64,000 nt of DNA from Azotobacter beijerinckii (GCF_900110885.1 NZ_FOFJ01000003.1:1-64000); one strand, 5' to 3'. Counted from the first letter of the stretch, positions 27,759 through 37,276 are shown. Notes: a model not told the origin generated them from the sequence alone. Numbers and translations are program-made.

Positions 27759-28835
27759 ATGCCGGAACTGGGTATAGATGCGCAGCTGCGCCTGCAGCAG
27801 GGTGCCTTCCGGCTCGACGCCCGCCTGCAACTGCCAGCGACCGGCATCAGCGTGCTGTTCGGCCGCTCCGGCAGCGGCAAGACCACCCTGCTGCGCGCCA
27901 TCGCCGGACTGGAACGGGCCGAAGGCTTCCTGCGCGTCGGCGAACAGCTCTGGCAGGAAGGCGCCCATTTCCGCCCCGGCCACCTGCGCCCGCTGGGTTA
28001 CGTCGACCAGAGCGGCGAGCTGTTTGCGCACCTGGACGTACGGGCCAACCTCGCGTTCGGCTACCGGCGCGTGCCCCGCGCCCGGCGGCGCCTCGGCTTC
28101 GACGAGGCAGTCGCCCTGTTCGACCTGGAAGCGCTGCTCGGGCAACGTGCCGAGCAGCTTTCCGCCGGCCAGCGCCAACGCGTCGCCATCGTCCGCGCCC
28201 TGCTGACCAGCCCGGACCTGCTGCTGCTCGACGCACCGCTGGCCAGCCTGGATCGCCACAGCCGGGCGGAAATCCTCCCGCTCCTCGAACAACTGCGCGA
28301 GCGGCTGCAGATTCCCCTGCTCTACGTCACCCACAGCCAGGACGAAGTCACCCGGCTGGCCGACCACCTGGTCCTGCTGGACAAGGGCCAGACGCTCGCC
28401 AGCGGTCCGCCGAGCCGGCTGCTGAGCGATCCGCGCCTGCCGCTCGGCCATCCCGACGAAGCCGCGGTGGTAATCATCGGCCAGGTGGAACGCCACGATC
28501 ACCATTACCAGCTGAGCACCCTCCGGGTTCCCGGCGGCACCCTCAGCGTCGCCCTCTGCCGCCTGCCGCCGGAAGCCGAGACGCGGGTGCGCATCTTCGC
28601 CCGGGACGTGAGCATCGCCCTCGACCCGCCGCACCGCAGCAGCATCCTCAACACCCTCAGCGCGCGCATCGTCGACCTGTTCTACGAGCGCGACTCGGCG
28701 CGGGTCATGGTGCGACTGGACCTGGGCAGCGCCTGCATCCTCGCGCGGATCACCCGCCTGTCGGCCGACCGGCTGGGACTGGCGCCGAATCTCCCGGTGT
28801 ACGCGCAGATCAAGTCGGTGGCGATGATGGACTGA
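27759..28835 (+). CDS. Orphan ModC-like ABC ATPase with MOP domain and altered Walker B
   Basis: A 358-residue protein with the layout of the molybdate transporter ATPase ModC. Walker A is GRSGSGKT (35-42), the signature is LSAGQRQ, the switch histidine is in YVTHSQDE, and a C-terminal molybdopterin-binding-like (MOP) domain starts near residue 290 (SSILNTLSARIVDL). The Walker B motif reads LLLLDAPLASLD: the catalytic glutamate expected after D158 is alanine (A159, codon GCA). No modA or modB is nearby. A nif-type promoter and the location suggest a molybdenum function during nitrogen fixation, possibly binding or sensing rather than pumping. The frame starts at 27759 (MPELGID). Confidence 0.8.
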   Translation: MPELGIDAQLRLQQGAFRLDARLQLPATGISVLFGRSGSGKTTLLRAIAGLERAEGFLRVGEQLWQEGAHFRPGHLRPLGYVDQSGELFAHLDVRANLAFGYRRVPRARRRLGFDEAVALFDLEALLGQRAEQLSAGQRQRVAIVRALLTSPDLLLLDAPLASLDRHSRAEILPLLEQLRERLQIPLLYVTHSQDEVTRLADHLVLLDKGQTLASGPPSRLLSDPRLPLGHPDEAAVVIIGQVERHDHHYQLSTLRVPGGTLSVALCRLPPEAETRVRIFARDVSIALDPPHRSSILNTLSARIVDLFYERDSARVMVRLDLGSACILARITRLSADRLGLAPNLPVYAQIKSVAMMD

Positions 28836-28873
28836 GAAAAACCTGTCGCAATTGCGCCAAAGCCTCCGCTCAT

Positions 28874-28949
28874 TGTCACCAACGCGACAGGAAATAAAGA
28901 TTAATTCATTGATTTATAAGGAATATTTTACAAAGGCACTGCGATTGCA
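28874..28949 (+). promoter_or_regulatory. nif11 promoter: NifA site, IHF site and sigma54 element
   Basis: A perfect NifA site TGT-N10-ACA (28874-28889), an IHF-consensus site (28902-28914) and AGGCACTGCGATTGCA (28934-28949, GG-N10-GC) stand in the usual nif order. The first lies about 85 bases before the predicted start. A near NifA site (TGT-N10-CCA) lies further upstream, overlapping the end of the preceding gene. Confidence 0.85.
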
Positions 28950-29015
28950 TAAAACGACTCCGCCTAGGCCCGTCGGCCTTGGGTTTGCTGCAATCATCAA
29001 GAAAGAGAGAAGTGC

Positions 29016-29234
29016 ATGTCCATCAAGGAAATCAAAGCCTTCGCCGAGAAGGCCAAAGCGGAGCCCGCCCTGGGCGAGAAGCTCAAAGCCTGCGAAAAAG
29101 TCCGCGACATCCTCGCCCTGGTCAAGGAATCCGGCTTCAACGTCATCGAGGATGCGCTGTATCCGCCGAACGAGCCGCAGTTCAGCAAGGACCAGCTGTC
29201 GCCGAAGATGGCCAAGGCCCTGCTGCCTGCCTGA
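29016..29234 (+). CDS. Nif11 domain protein
   Basis: A 72-residue protein of the Nif11 type, a small helical domain first noticed in nitrogen-fixing bacteria and later found as leader of some modified peptides. Here the helix pair is KEIKAFAEKAKAEPALGEKL and VRDILALVKESGFNV, and the tail (PQFSKDQLSPKMAKALLPA) contains no obvious double-glycine cleavage site or core peptide, and no modification enzyme is nearby. It is likely a structural nif accessory. The upstream NifA/IHF/sigma54 set predicts strong expression under nitrogen fixation. A GC hairpin follows at 29243. Confidence 0.82.
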   Translation: MSIKEIKAFAEKAKAEPALGEKLKACEKVRDILALVKESGFNVIEDALYPPNEPQFSKDQLSPKMAKALLPA

Positions 29235-29242
29235 GTCCGTCC

Positions 29243-29263
29243 GCCGGGGCATCGCGCCCCGGC
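29243..29263 (+). terminator. Hairpin between convergent nif11 and minus-strand operon
   Basis: GCCGGGGC, loop ATCGC, GCCCCGGC forms a perfect 8-bp GC stem 9 bases after the nif11 stop. There is no T-run, so termination strength is uncertain. It could act on both converging transcripts. Confidence 0.6.
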
Positions 29264-29280
29264 ACCCGCTCCGCCGGCGA

Positions 29281-29715
29281 TCAGCCGAAGCCGATCAGCA
29301 CCTCGTAGACCCGCCGCAGCAGTTCGCGGTCGAGCCAGGGCATGCCGATGCTCTGCGGCAGATCGATCCAGCGGGTACCGGGCGGCGGCTCGCGCAGCTC
29401 GTGCCCGGACAGGGCCACCAGGTAGACCGGCAGGATCTGCCCCGGCACCTCCATGTTCAACTGGAACTCGCCGACCGGCTCCAGCGGCCAGTCGATGTCC
29501 AGCGCCTCCTGCAGACAGCGCAGCGCAGTGGCCGGATGGCACTGCACGGGCGCCTCCTGCTCCTGCTCGGCAATCACCGCCAGCTTGGGCAGAGCCTGCG
29601 GCAAGACCACGCCGGCCTCGCTCGGGATCAGAAAGCGCAGCCGCGCGCTCACCGGATGCTTGTGGCAGAGCAGTATCCGCCACGCCAACGCTTCAATGGT
29701 TTGCTGTTCGTTCAT
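29281..29715 (-). CDS. Uncharacterised nif-cluster protein, last gene of the coupled set
   Basis: A 144-residue protein that I do not recognise. It opens with a helical segment (TIEALAWRILLCHKHPVSA), then mixed alpha/beta, including LCHKHPVSARLRFLIPS and RWIDLPQSIGMPWLDRELLR. There are two cysteines and no cofactor motif. Its ATG overlaps the stop of the upstream DUF364-type gene (ATGA), so it is translated with it. Position downstream of ferredoxin genes in a nif cluster is the only clue to function. Confidence 0.7.
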   Translation of the reverse strand: MNEQQTIEALAWRILLCHKHPVSARLRFLIPSEAGVVLPQALPKLAVIAEQEQEAPVQCHPATALRCLQEALDIDWPLEPVGEFQLNMEVPGQILPVYLVALSGHELREPPPGTRWIDLPQSIGMPWLDRELLRRVYEVLIGFG

Positions 29716-30470
29716 GAGTCCAACGCCAACAGGGCATATTCCACCGGCCCGGCAAACAGCCGGGTACCGCCTCCTTCGGCGACCACCTGATGCGCGGCCC
29801 GGGCATCCTGCACCCGCACCCCCGCCAGGTAGTTCACCCCGAACCGTCGCCACTCGTAGATCCACGGCAGACTCGGCCCCATCAGCACCACCCGGGCACG
29901 GGACGACAGCTCCAGGAGGCGCGGCAGGGTCTTGTTGGCCAGGCTGCTGGCGGTGATGAACACCCAGTCGGCCTCCGGCAGCAGGTACTCGACGGCGGCG
30001 TCGGGCAGGTCGCCGTCCTGCGGCTGGCGCTCGAAACACCAGTAGGGGAAGTCGTGCCAGAGCGTCTCGAGCCCCGGATAATGGCCGATCACCGCGACTT
30101 TCTGCCCGTCCAGCTGCGGCCGGAAGTGGGCGAACACGCGCAGATGTCCGGGCACCTCGCCCAGCAGCGGCTGGGCCTGGCGCAGGCAGGGCGAGGAGCG
30201 ATTGATGCCGGCATTGACCACCGCCAGGCCCACCGCCGCCTCGGCGGCATCCCAGGACAGCAGCCAGGGGCACAGGCGGTCGCTCGCCTGACCGCCCAGC
30301 GTGCCGGCCCAGCTCAAGGTGCGCGGCACCTGACGCGGGCTGAAGGCGAAGCCGAGGCCGTCGCCGACCTCCGCCAGGGTCCAGTTGAGGCCGAGACAGA
30401 CCCGCCCGACCGGCTCGTCGCGAGCGGCAGCGGCGGCATGTTCCAGCAGCCAGTCGTACAAGCCGTTCAC
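29712..30470 (-). CDS. DUF364/heavy-metal chelation domain protein
   Basis: A 252-residue protein resembling the DUF364 family with N-terminal DUF4213 extension, called putative heavy-metal chelation proteins. Recognisable segments are GLNWTLAEVGDGLGFAFSP, KVAVIGHYPGLE (a Rossmann-like strand-loop), WVFITASSLANKTLPRLLEL and the closing strand of the C-terminal lobe. It starts with GTG overlapping the previous stop (GTGA) and its own stop overlaps the next start. In archaea and bacteria this fold binds metal or small ligands. A role in molybdenum or iron handling for nitrogenase is inference from context. Confidence 0.75.
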   Translation of the reverse strand: MNGLYDWLLEHAAAAARDEPVGRVCLGLNWTLAEVGDGLGFAFSPRQVPRTLSWAGTLGGQASDRLCPWLLSWDAAEAAVGLAVVNAGINRSSPCLRQAQPLLGEVPGHLRVFAHFRPQLDGQKVAVIGHYPGLETLWHDFPYWCFERQPQDGDLPDAAVEYLLPEADWVFITASSLANKTLPRLLELSSRARVVLMGPSLPWIYEWRRFGVNYLAGVRVQDARAAHQVVAEGGGTRLFAGPVEYALLALDS

Positions 30471-30841
30471 GAGTCGAGCGCCGGCAGCAGACGAAGCTCG
30501 CTCTTCAGCGCACCGCGGTAGCCCCAGGCGGTGGCGGCCTCGATCACCCATTGCGGCTTGCGCGGGTGCGGCAGCAGCACGTCGAACTCGGCGAAGGCCT
30601 GTCCGTCCCCGTGCACCAGCACGCTGCCCAGGTAGCCGCCGCCCGGCGTGCGCCATTCGACATACAGGGACTGGCTGCGGTCGTAGGAGTCCTCGCGCAG
30701 CTCGCCACGGGTATGGGGCATACCGGAGACCGCCAGGCCCTGGTCGAGTCCGGCGGCGCGCAGGCTATCGGCCAGCACCTGCCAGAGTTCCGCGAACAGC
30801 GGCTGGGCGTCGTCCAGACGCCTCTCAAGAGGCGCATTCAT
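30467..30841 (-). CDS. Small uncharacterised nif-cluster protein
   Basis: A 124-residue protein beginning MNAPLERRLDDAQPL. It contains SQSLYVEWRTPGGGYLG and LVHGDGQAFAEFDVLLPHPRK, a beta-rich middle, and a C-terminal WVIEAATAWGYRGALKSELR. I do not recognise the family. The frame is tightly packed: its ATG overlaps the preceding TPR-like stop and its stop overlaps the GTG of the DUF364-type gene, so it belongs to the same translation-coupled string. Confidence 0.7.
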   Translation of the reverse strand: MNAPLERRLDDAQPLFAELWQVLADSLRAAGLDQGLAVSGMPHTRGELREDSYDRSQSLYVEWRTPGGGYLGSVLVHGDGQAFAEFDVLLPHPRKPQWVIEAATAWGYRGALKSELRLLPALDS

Positions 30842-31341
30842 CACGCGGCATCCTCGTCGAAGGAACGGGCGATATGCAGGAAGGCGCCACCGCCGATCTC
30901 GTCGCCGGGGTCGAGTTCCAGCAGCTTTTCCAGCACCTGCCGGGCCATCGCCACCTTGGCGCGGCGCAGGCGGATCACCCCCAGCGCCTTGAGGCTGAAC
31001 AGGTACAGCCGCTCGGCGCCCTGGCGCCGACTCCAGTCGGCACTGCCCGGGTGCAGGCGGCGATAGTTGCGGTCGAACCCGGCCGCTCCGGCGGCAGCAC
31101 GCAGCGCCGCCCAGACGGCCGCCTCGGCCTCTTCGTAGCGTCTGCTGACGAAGTAGAATTTGTACAGGCCGATGTGCGCGTCCGGCTCCGCGGGCCAGCG
31201 CTGGCGTGCCTCCAGCAACAGTGCCTCGACGGCATCGGGAGTCCCGGCGCAGAGGGCGCTGTTGAGCAGGTAACGCAGCGGCTGGGGCGTGCGGTCGGAA
31301 AAGAACGCACGCTCGGCAGCGAACAGCAGCACGTCGGCCAT
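30841..31341 (-). CDS. TPR-like nif cluster protein, paralogue B
   Basis: A 166-residue helical protein related to the gene at 21245-21784. Shared features are IGLYKFYFVSRRYEEAEA, the NYRRLHPGSADW middle segment, LYLFSLKALGVIRLRRAKV and LEKLLELDPGDEIGG, each aligning with its counterpart. It lies five bases downstream of the [2Fe-2S] ferredoxin gene. Function unknown; a protein-interaction role is inferred from TPR-like helices. Confidence 0.78.
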   Translation of the reverse strand: MADVLLFAAERAFFSDRTPQPLRYLLNSALCAGTPDAVEALLLEARQRWPAEPDAHIGLYKFYFVSRRYEEAEAAVWAALRAAAGAAGFDRNYRRLHPGSADWSRRQGAERLYLFSLKALGVIRLRRAKVAMARQVLEKLLELDPGDEIGGGAFLHIARSFDEDAA

Positions 31342-31346
31342 GTCGT

Positions 31347-31670
31347 TTACCAGATCTCGGCAGGGGTGAGCTTGTCCGCGTAGGGCTCGCCGCCCAGCAG
31401 ATGCTGCTCGACGATGATCGCGGCGTCGGCAGGCTCCACCCAGCTGTACATGACCGCACCGGGGTAGATCAGCACGTTGGCGCCGGCCTGGCAGGGGCCG
31501 AGGCAGCCGGTGTTGGTCAGGGCGATGCGATTGGTCAGGTTCTTCTGGATCAGCACCTGGGCGAAAGCGTTGAACACCGGCTCGGCGCCCTTGGCGCCGC
31601 AGCTGCCGCGGGGATGCCCCTCGGGACGATGCTGGCCGCAGATGAAGATGTGGAACTCAGGCTTGGCCAT
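31347..31670 (-). CDS. Thioredoxin-fold [2Fe-2S] ferredoxin (Shethna protein I type)
   Basis: A 107-residue thioredoxin-like [2Fe-2S] ferredoxin. Cluster ligands are C11 and C24 (FICGQHRP and GSCGAKG) and C56 and C60 (GCLGPC), the arrangement of Clostridium pasteurianum 2Fe ferredoxin and of A. vinelandii FeSI. Such proteins dock to nitrogenase and may take part in electron transfer or cluster metabolism. It lies 12 bases from the preceding ferredoxin gene and belongs to the same transcript. Confidence 0.9.
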   Translation of the reverse strand: MAKPEFHIFICGQHRPEGHPRGSCGAKGAEPVFNAFAQVLIQKNLTNRIALTNTGCLGPCQAGANVLIYPGAVMYSWVEPADAAIIVEQHLLGGEPYADKLTPAEIW

Positions 31671-31682
31671 GATCTCGTCTCC

Positions 31683-31973
31683 TCAAGCCGCCGCGGCTTC
31701 GTGGGTGTGGCACTGCTTGGCGCAAACCTTGGCGCACGAGGTGCAGCCGATGCAGTCCTGGCCATCCTTGATGGCCATGACCATCATTTCGTCGTCGTCG
31801 TCATGATCGTCGTCGGCCTCGATGAGATCGGCGCGGTCGACCAGCTCGAACACATCGCGCGGACAGACCTTGTAGCAGCGACCGCAGCCGATGCAGGTCT
31901 GCGGATTCAGTGCGGTAATAAACTGCGGAACCCACTCGGAGCCGCCACGGGTACGCCCGGTAATCATAGCCAT
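31683..31973 (-). CDS. nif-specific ferredoxin III type, two [4Fe-4S] clusters
   Basis: A 96-residue 2[4Fe-4S]-type ferredoxin of the nif-associated ferredoxin III family. The first motif CIGCGRCYKVCP has C27, C30, C33 and C37, and the second CIGCTSCAKVC has C74, C77, C80 and C84. Between them is an acidic insertion (residues 52-62, DDDHDDDDE). Histidine- and cysteine-containing tail CHTHEAAAA. It is a likely electron donor or biosynthetic ferredoxin. The gene lies 280 bases after orf6. Confidence 0.92.
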   Translation of the reverse strand: MAMITGRTRGGSEWVPQFITALNPQTCIGCGRCYKVCPRDVFELVDRADLIEADDDHDDDDEMMVMAIKDGQDCIGCTSCAKVCAKQCHTHEAAAA

Positions 31974-32253
31974 CTACTTTCTCCTGCCCGCCCCTTCACG
32001 GTGGCGGAGGCCAAACGGTTGTCGATATCGATAAAGGCGGTTCGAAAGCCCGCTCTGCATGGTTTTGCTCGTCGGTGCCCGGTCCGGCCGGGCACCGCCC
32101 GGCTTCGTGGGCTCGGGCGGCAGTTGCCCGCCGCCAGGGCGGGCCACAAGGATCGGGCCGCGAGGGCCCGGATATAGAAGACGCAGGCCTCGTGAGCCTG
32201 TGCCCGATCGCGGCCGGCCGGATGCGCAGCGCCCGGCGCAGCCGCTGCCGTCG
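31974..32253. other. Spacer between orf6 and the ferredoxin gene with GC hairpin
   Basis: A 280-base spacer in the minus-strand cluster. A perfect 10-bp hairpin (CGGTGCCCGG, 5-base loop, CCGGGCACCG) is at 32073-32097, without a T-run. No sigma54 element with adequate spacing was found, so the downstream genes are probably read from the nifE promoter with partial attenuation. Confidence 0.55.
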
Positions 32254-32463
32254 TCAGGCGGCGCCGGTCGCGTCGAGACGCGCCTTGGCTTCGGCCCACT
32301 CCAGGCACGCCTGGTGAGCCTGCCGGGCCAGCTCCGGCAGCGAATCGTAGTCGTTGAACAGGCGATCCTCGACCAGGTCGTGGATCTGCGAGGCCCACTC
32401 GGTCGCGATGCGCTTCTTCTGGCTGACCTCTTTCTTCAGGGCCTTGATGTCTTCTTCGCTCAT
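32254..32463 (-). CDS. Small helical nif protein (orf6, DUF683/CCE_0567 type)
   Basis: A 69-residue protein forming a single helical hairpin (EEDIKALKKEVSQKKRIATE then LPELARQAHQACLEWAEAKA). This is the CCE_0567/DUF683 family that follows nifX and the DUF269 gene in diazotrophs. It is 16 bases after the DUF269 gene. Its role is unsettled, with an accessory function in cofactor work suggested by conserved gene order. Confidence 0.9.
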   Translation of the reverse strand: MSEEDIKALKKEVSQKKRIATEWASQIHDLVEDRLFNDYDSLPELARQAHQACLEWAEAKARLDATGAA

Positions 32464-32479
32464 CGATGTCCCCCCAGAA

Positions 32480-32962
32480 TCAGAGTTCGGCGACCGCGCG
32501 GTGCTCGCCGACCAGGGCGGTCGCCTTGGCCAGTTGCTTCTGCGCCTCGGCGACCAGCGCCTCGAGGGAGTCGAAGCCGAAGCGGTGGACGTCGCGCAGC
32601 ACCTTGTCCAGGGCGACCAGCTTGCCGACCAGGATCAGCGCGCGACCGAAGCCCTCGTGGGTGATGTTGATCACCGGCACGGCGAGCAGGCCGGTTTCGC
32701 GCTCGATCAGTTGGGCCAGGGCGTTGTAGTAGGCCTTGACCCGGGAGATGGTGGTTTCGTCCGGATCGCCGACCACCGGGATGGCCTTGCGGCGCTCCTT
32801 GGTCAGCACCAGCGGGTCGAGCACGCGGGCATCGCTCCAGGTGTCGTAGGTGCCGTAGCTGTCCACGGCCCGCAGCTGGATCACCATCTGGCGGACGAGG
32901 GGGTGTTGCAGGGACTGGTCGTCTTCCTGCACCACGGGTTCTTGTTGCTCTTCGTAGTACAT
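32480..32962 (-). CDS. NifX-associated DUF269 protein (orf5)
   Basis: A 160-residue NifX-associated protein. Typical are HPLVRQMVIQLRAVDSYGTY, the ARVLDPLVLTKERRK segment and the C-terminal helices around VGKLVALDKVLRDVHRFGFD. The start is MYYEEQ at 32962 with GAGGAA upstream, 31 bases after nifX, and not the longer frame. The family occurs beside nifX in most nif clusters and its function is unknown. Confidence 0.92.
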   Translation of the reverse strand: MYYEEQQEPVVQEDDQSLQHPLVRQMVIQLRAVDSYGTYDTWSDARVLDPLVLTKERRKAIPVVGDPDETTISRVKAYYNALAQLIERETGLLAVPVINITHEGFGRALILVGKLVALDKVLRDVHRFGFDSLEALVAEAQKQLAKATALVGEHRAVAEL

Positions 32963-32993
32963 GTACGGTTCCTCGCTGAAAAAATGATCGGCC

Positions 32994-33470
32994 TTACTCG
33001 TCCCAGCCTTCGGCGGCCATGGCGTCGAAGCGCTTGACGTCGGGGCCGCGGGTGCGCTGGATGGCCTTGGCCAGCCAGGCCGAAGGGCCTTCGCGCAGTT
33101 CGGTCTGGAGGGTTTCGATGAGTTCGGCAATCCGCGCGCTTTCGCTCACCTTGACCGGCTGCACGCCGATGGCCAGCAACTGGCGCACCGCCGAAGCACC
33201 GCAGGCACGGCAGTATACGGCGACGCAGCCGTCGAGCAGCTCGATCTTGCTGACCAACTTGTCCTCGTTGCCGTCCTGCTCCAGCTCGCCGAACTCGACG
33301 ACCGAGAGCAGCTGGGAACGCTCGGGATTGACCCCGTAGATGACGAAGGAGCGCGACGAGCCGAAGTGCTGGTCGACCAGTTCGCGATCGGACGAGGCGA
33401 AGGCAACCTTCAGCAAGGTGCCGTCGTCCTCACCATCCAGTACCTGCAATTGTCGGGTCGGGCTGGACAT
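32994..33470 (-). CDS. nifX: FeMo-co carrier NifX
   Basis: A 158-residue NifX that binds NifB-co and VK-cluster as an escort on the way to NifEN and NifDK. The dinitrogenase Fe-Mo cofactor biosynthesis domain shows KVAFASSDRELVDQHFG and later YCRACGASAVRQLLAIGVQP. It is three bases from nifN. Its C-terminal helix contains RTRGPDVKRFDAM, similar in outline to NifY. Confidence 0.95.
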   Translation of the reverse strand: MSSPTRQLQVLDGEDDGTLLKVAFASSDRELVDQHFGSSRSFVIYGVNPERSQLLSVVEFGELEQDGNEDKLVSKIELLDGCVAVYCRACGASAVRQLLAIGVQPVKVSESARIAELIETLQTELREGPSAWLAKAIQRTRGPDVKRFDAMAAEGWDE

Positions 33471-33473
33471 TGC

Positions 33474-34850
33474 TCAGTGCCTCCATTGCTGCTGTTCGGT
33501 TGCGGGTTTTTGCGCGTAGATCGAGAGATGGGGCGCGATGCCCTGGTGGTGTTCGACCAGCAGGTTGGCCATGTCGAACAGGGCCTGGGTGGTGCCGCGA
33601 TAGCCGCACCAGCAACGCTGGAAGCCGCCGATCAGGTCGTACTGCGGGAAGCCGACACGCAGCACCGGCACGCCCAGACGCTTGGCCGGCTGCAGCACAT
33701 GGCTGTTGCCCAGCACCAGCTCGGCACCCTCGGCGCGCGCGCTGTTTTCCAGGTCCTCCAGATCACCGATCTGGATGGCGGCCAGCGGCGAGTCTTCCAG
33801 CGCCGGGGCACGAGCCGGTACCACCGCCGTCACGGTGCGCGAGCCGACGCTGCGCAGCAGGCGGTCGTAGGCCAGCAGCAGGTCGGGGTCTGCGGCGATC
33901 GCCACCCGGCTGTCACCCAGCATGAAATGGGTATCCAGCATGGCGTCCTGCAGCTGCTGACGCTGGCGCTGCAGACGCGGCGGCACCGGGTTGCCGCTCA
34001 AATTCGACAGCGTGACCAGCCACCGGTCCACGGCCTCCAGCCCCATCAGCAGGCCGAAGCGGTGATCCGGTACCCCGGTGCGCTCCTTCAGCAGGTCGGC
34101 GGCCGGGAGCAGGCTCTCGCCCACCACCAGGGTGGCGATACTCTGGTTGCAGCTCTTCAGCTCGTCCACGGTCAGACCGCCAGTGGTCAGCGAGTTAAGG
34201 CGCGACTCTTCCAGGTGGCCGTCCAGCGAGCCGGACAGGTCCGGGATCAACAGCGGACGCAGGCCGAAGCCCTCGATGCTCTCGCTGATGAACTCCAGGT
34301 CACCGGGCGTCAGACTGGAGGAACACAGCACGTTGACCTGGCGCTGACGCTGGCCGACCTTGCTGCGGTCTTCCGGCACCAAGGTGTCGATGATCGCCGT
34401 CACCGTGAGGGCGTAGCCGCTCTCGAAGCTGCCGGAGAAGTCCGGGGTGTTGACGGTCACCACCGGCACGCTGTCGAACTGCGGGAACTTGCTGCGAAAC
34501 TCGTGCAGTGCCGAGTGCAGGTCACAGCCCTGGGTTTCCGACAGGCCGGTGGTGACCAGGCCGATCAGGCCGGGCTGGTTCTTTTCGCTGATGACCTTCA
34601 GCGCTTCGACGACGTTGTCGTCGGCACCCATGATCGAGGTCACCTGATCCATCGCGGTGGTCTGCAGCGGAATCGGCTCGCGGAAGTGACGGACGAAGAA
34701 CACCTTGGCAAAGGCGGTGCAGCCCTGGGAACCATGCATGAGGGGCATGCTGCGTGCCATGCCGAGGATGGCGAGCACGCCACCCATGGTCTGGCTGGCC
34801 TTCAGCGGACTGACGGCCAGCGCCTTCTTGCGATTGATGATCTCGGCCAT
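33474..34850 (-). CDS. nifN: FeMo-co scaffold subunit NifN
   Basis: A 458-residue beta subunit of the NifEN scaffold where NifB-co is matured by addition of molybdenum and homocitrate. The [4Fe-4S] ligand C44 (GSQGCTAF) is at the same number as in A. vinelandii. The fold follows NifK. It sits ten bases from nifE and three from nifX, so nifE-N-X are one translation unit. Confidence 0.97.
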   Translation of the reverse strand: MAEIINRKKALAVSPLKASQTMGGVLAILGMARSMPLMHGSQGCTAFAKVFFVRHFREPIPLQTTAMDQVTSIMGADDNVVEALKVISEKNQPGLIGLVTTGLSETQGCDLHSALHEFRSKFPQFDSVPVVTVNTPDFSGSFESGYALTVTAIIDTLVPEDRSKVGQRQRQVNVLCSSSLTPGDLEFISESIEGFGLRPLLIPDLSGSLDGHLEESRLNSLTTGGLTVDELKSCNQSIATLVVGESLLPAADLLKERTGVPDHRFGLLMGLEAVDRWLVTLSNLSGNPVPPRLQRQRQQLQDAMLDTHFMLGDSRVAIAADPDLLLAYDRLLRSVGSRTVTAVVPARAPALEDSPLAAIQIGDLEDLENSARAEGAELVLGNSHVLQPAKRLGVPVLRVGFPQYDLIGGFQRCWCGYRGTTQALFDMANLLVEHHQGIAPHLSIYAQKPATEQQQWRH

Positions 34851-34860
34851 GTCTCTCTCC

Positions 34861-36409
<1,549 letters not shown>

Positions 36410-36533
36410 AGCGGACGGCCAGCGGCGGGCCTTCCCGCCGGCACCGGGCAAAAGACGACAAGGGTAGAGGAGGCCGACGCAGCGGCGGCCGCCACGGCCG
36501 TCCCGGCCGGATGGCGCGGGACGGCGGCGGGGA

Positions 36534-37268
36534 TCAGGACGCGGCGAGCCGCTCGTCGATCGCCCGGCGGACTTCCGGATCGGGTTCGTCGAGCTTGCGC
36601 AGGGCGGCCAACGGAGCGTTCTCCACCGCGGCCAGGCGCACCGTCCAGTCCGGGTCGTGGAGCAGTTCGAGCAGGTCGTCGCCGCGCAGGCGCGAGGCGA
36701 CGATACGCCGAACCTCGGGCTCCGGGTCCTGGGTCATCAGGCCCAGGCTCTCCTCGGGCAGGCGCTTGGCCACCAGCTTGCGCACCTGGCGGTCCTCGTC
36801 GCGCATGAAGCGGAACAGCCGGCCCTGGGGAATCCGCTGGACCACGTAGGCGCGCACCAGGTAGTCCTTGTCGGCGGCCATCTGCTCCAGCTGCTCCAGC
36901 GGCAGGCGGTCGGCCACGGTGATCCGTACCTCGCGGTCGTCGTCGTGTATCAGCGCACCCAGCTGTTCGCGGGGCAGACGGTAGGCGACGGCCCGGCGGA
37001 CCACCTCGTCGCTGTCGCGGATCAGCGGGGTCAGCGCCTCCACCGGCGAATAGCGCACGGCGATGGCGCGGCGCTCCCAGAAGGAGTCGCCCAAGTAGTG
37101 CGCGGCCAGTTGCGGATTATTGCGGAAGAAACGGTCGATCTGTCGCCCGCTCTCCACCGCCACGCAGGCATCGCCCGGCGTGCAGCGGCCACCCAGCAGC
37201 AGGCTCATGCGAAAGCTGCAGGCCCGGCAGTCGCCGAGGGGAGTGATGTCGCCTTGATCGTCGGCCAT
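36534..37268 (-). CDS. lrv: Leucine-rich-repeat-variant [4Fe-4S] protein
   Basis: A 244-residue LRV protein. The N-terminus has a four-cysteine cluster site (C14, C17, C29, C35: DCRACSFRMS, RCTPGDAC) and the rest is a run of about 24-residue helical repeats, e.g. VVRRAVAYRLPREQLGALIH and VRITVADRLPLEQLEQM. This domain plan matches A. vinelandii LrvA, whose crystal structure showed the helix superhelix. Function unknown. It ends the nifHDKTY run. Confidence 0.93.
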   Translation of the reverse strand: MADDQGDITPLGDCRACSFRMSLLLGGRCTPGDACVAVESGRQIDRFFRNNPQLAAHYLGDSFWERRAIAVRYSPVEALTPLIRDSDEVVRRAVAYRLPREQLGALIHDDDREVRITVADRLPLEQLEQMAADKDYLVRAYVVQRIPQGRLFRFMRDEDRQVRKLVAKRLPEESLGLMTQDPEPEVRRIVASRLRGDDLLELLHDPDWTVRLAAVENAPLAALRKLDEPDPEVRRAIDERLAAS

Positions 37269-37276
37269 GCCTCACC

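Noticed and set aside
29016..29234. Nif11 gene as a modified-peptide (RiPP) precursor
   Set aside because: No core peptide, no double-glycine-type cleavage site and no modifying enzyme or transporter nearby. The promoter is nif-type.
32066..32082. Possible minus-strand sigma54 promoter before the ferredoxin gene
   Set aside because: The GG-N10-GC register is shifted by one base from the TGGCAC consensus, it overlaps a GC hairpin, and no NifA site lies upstream.
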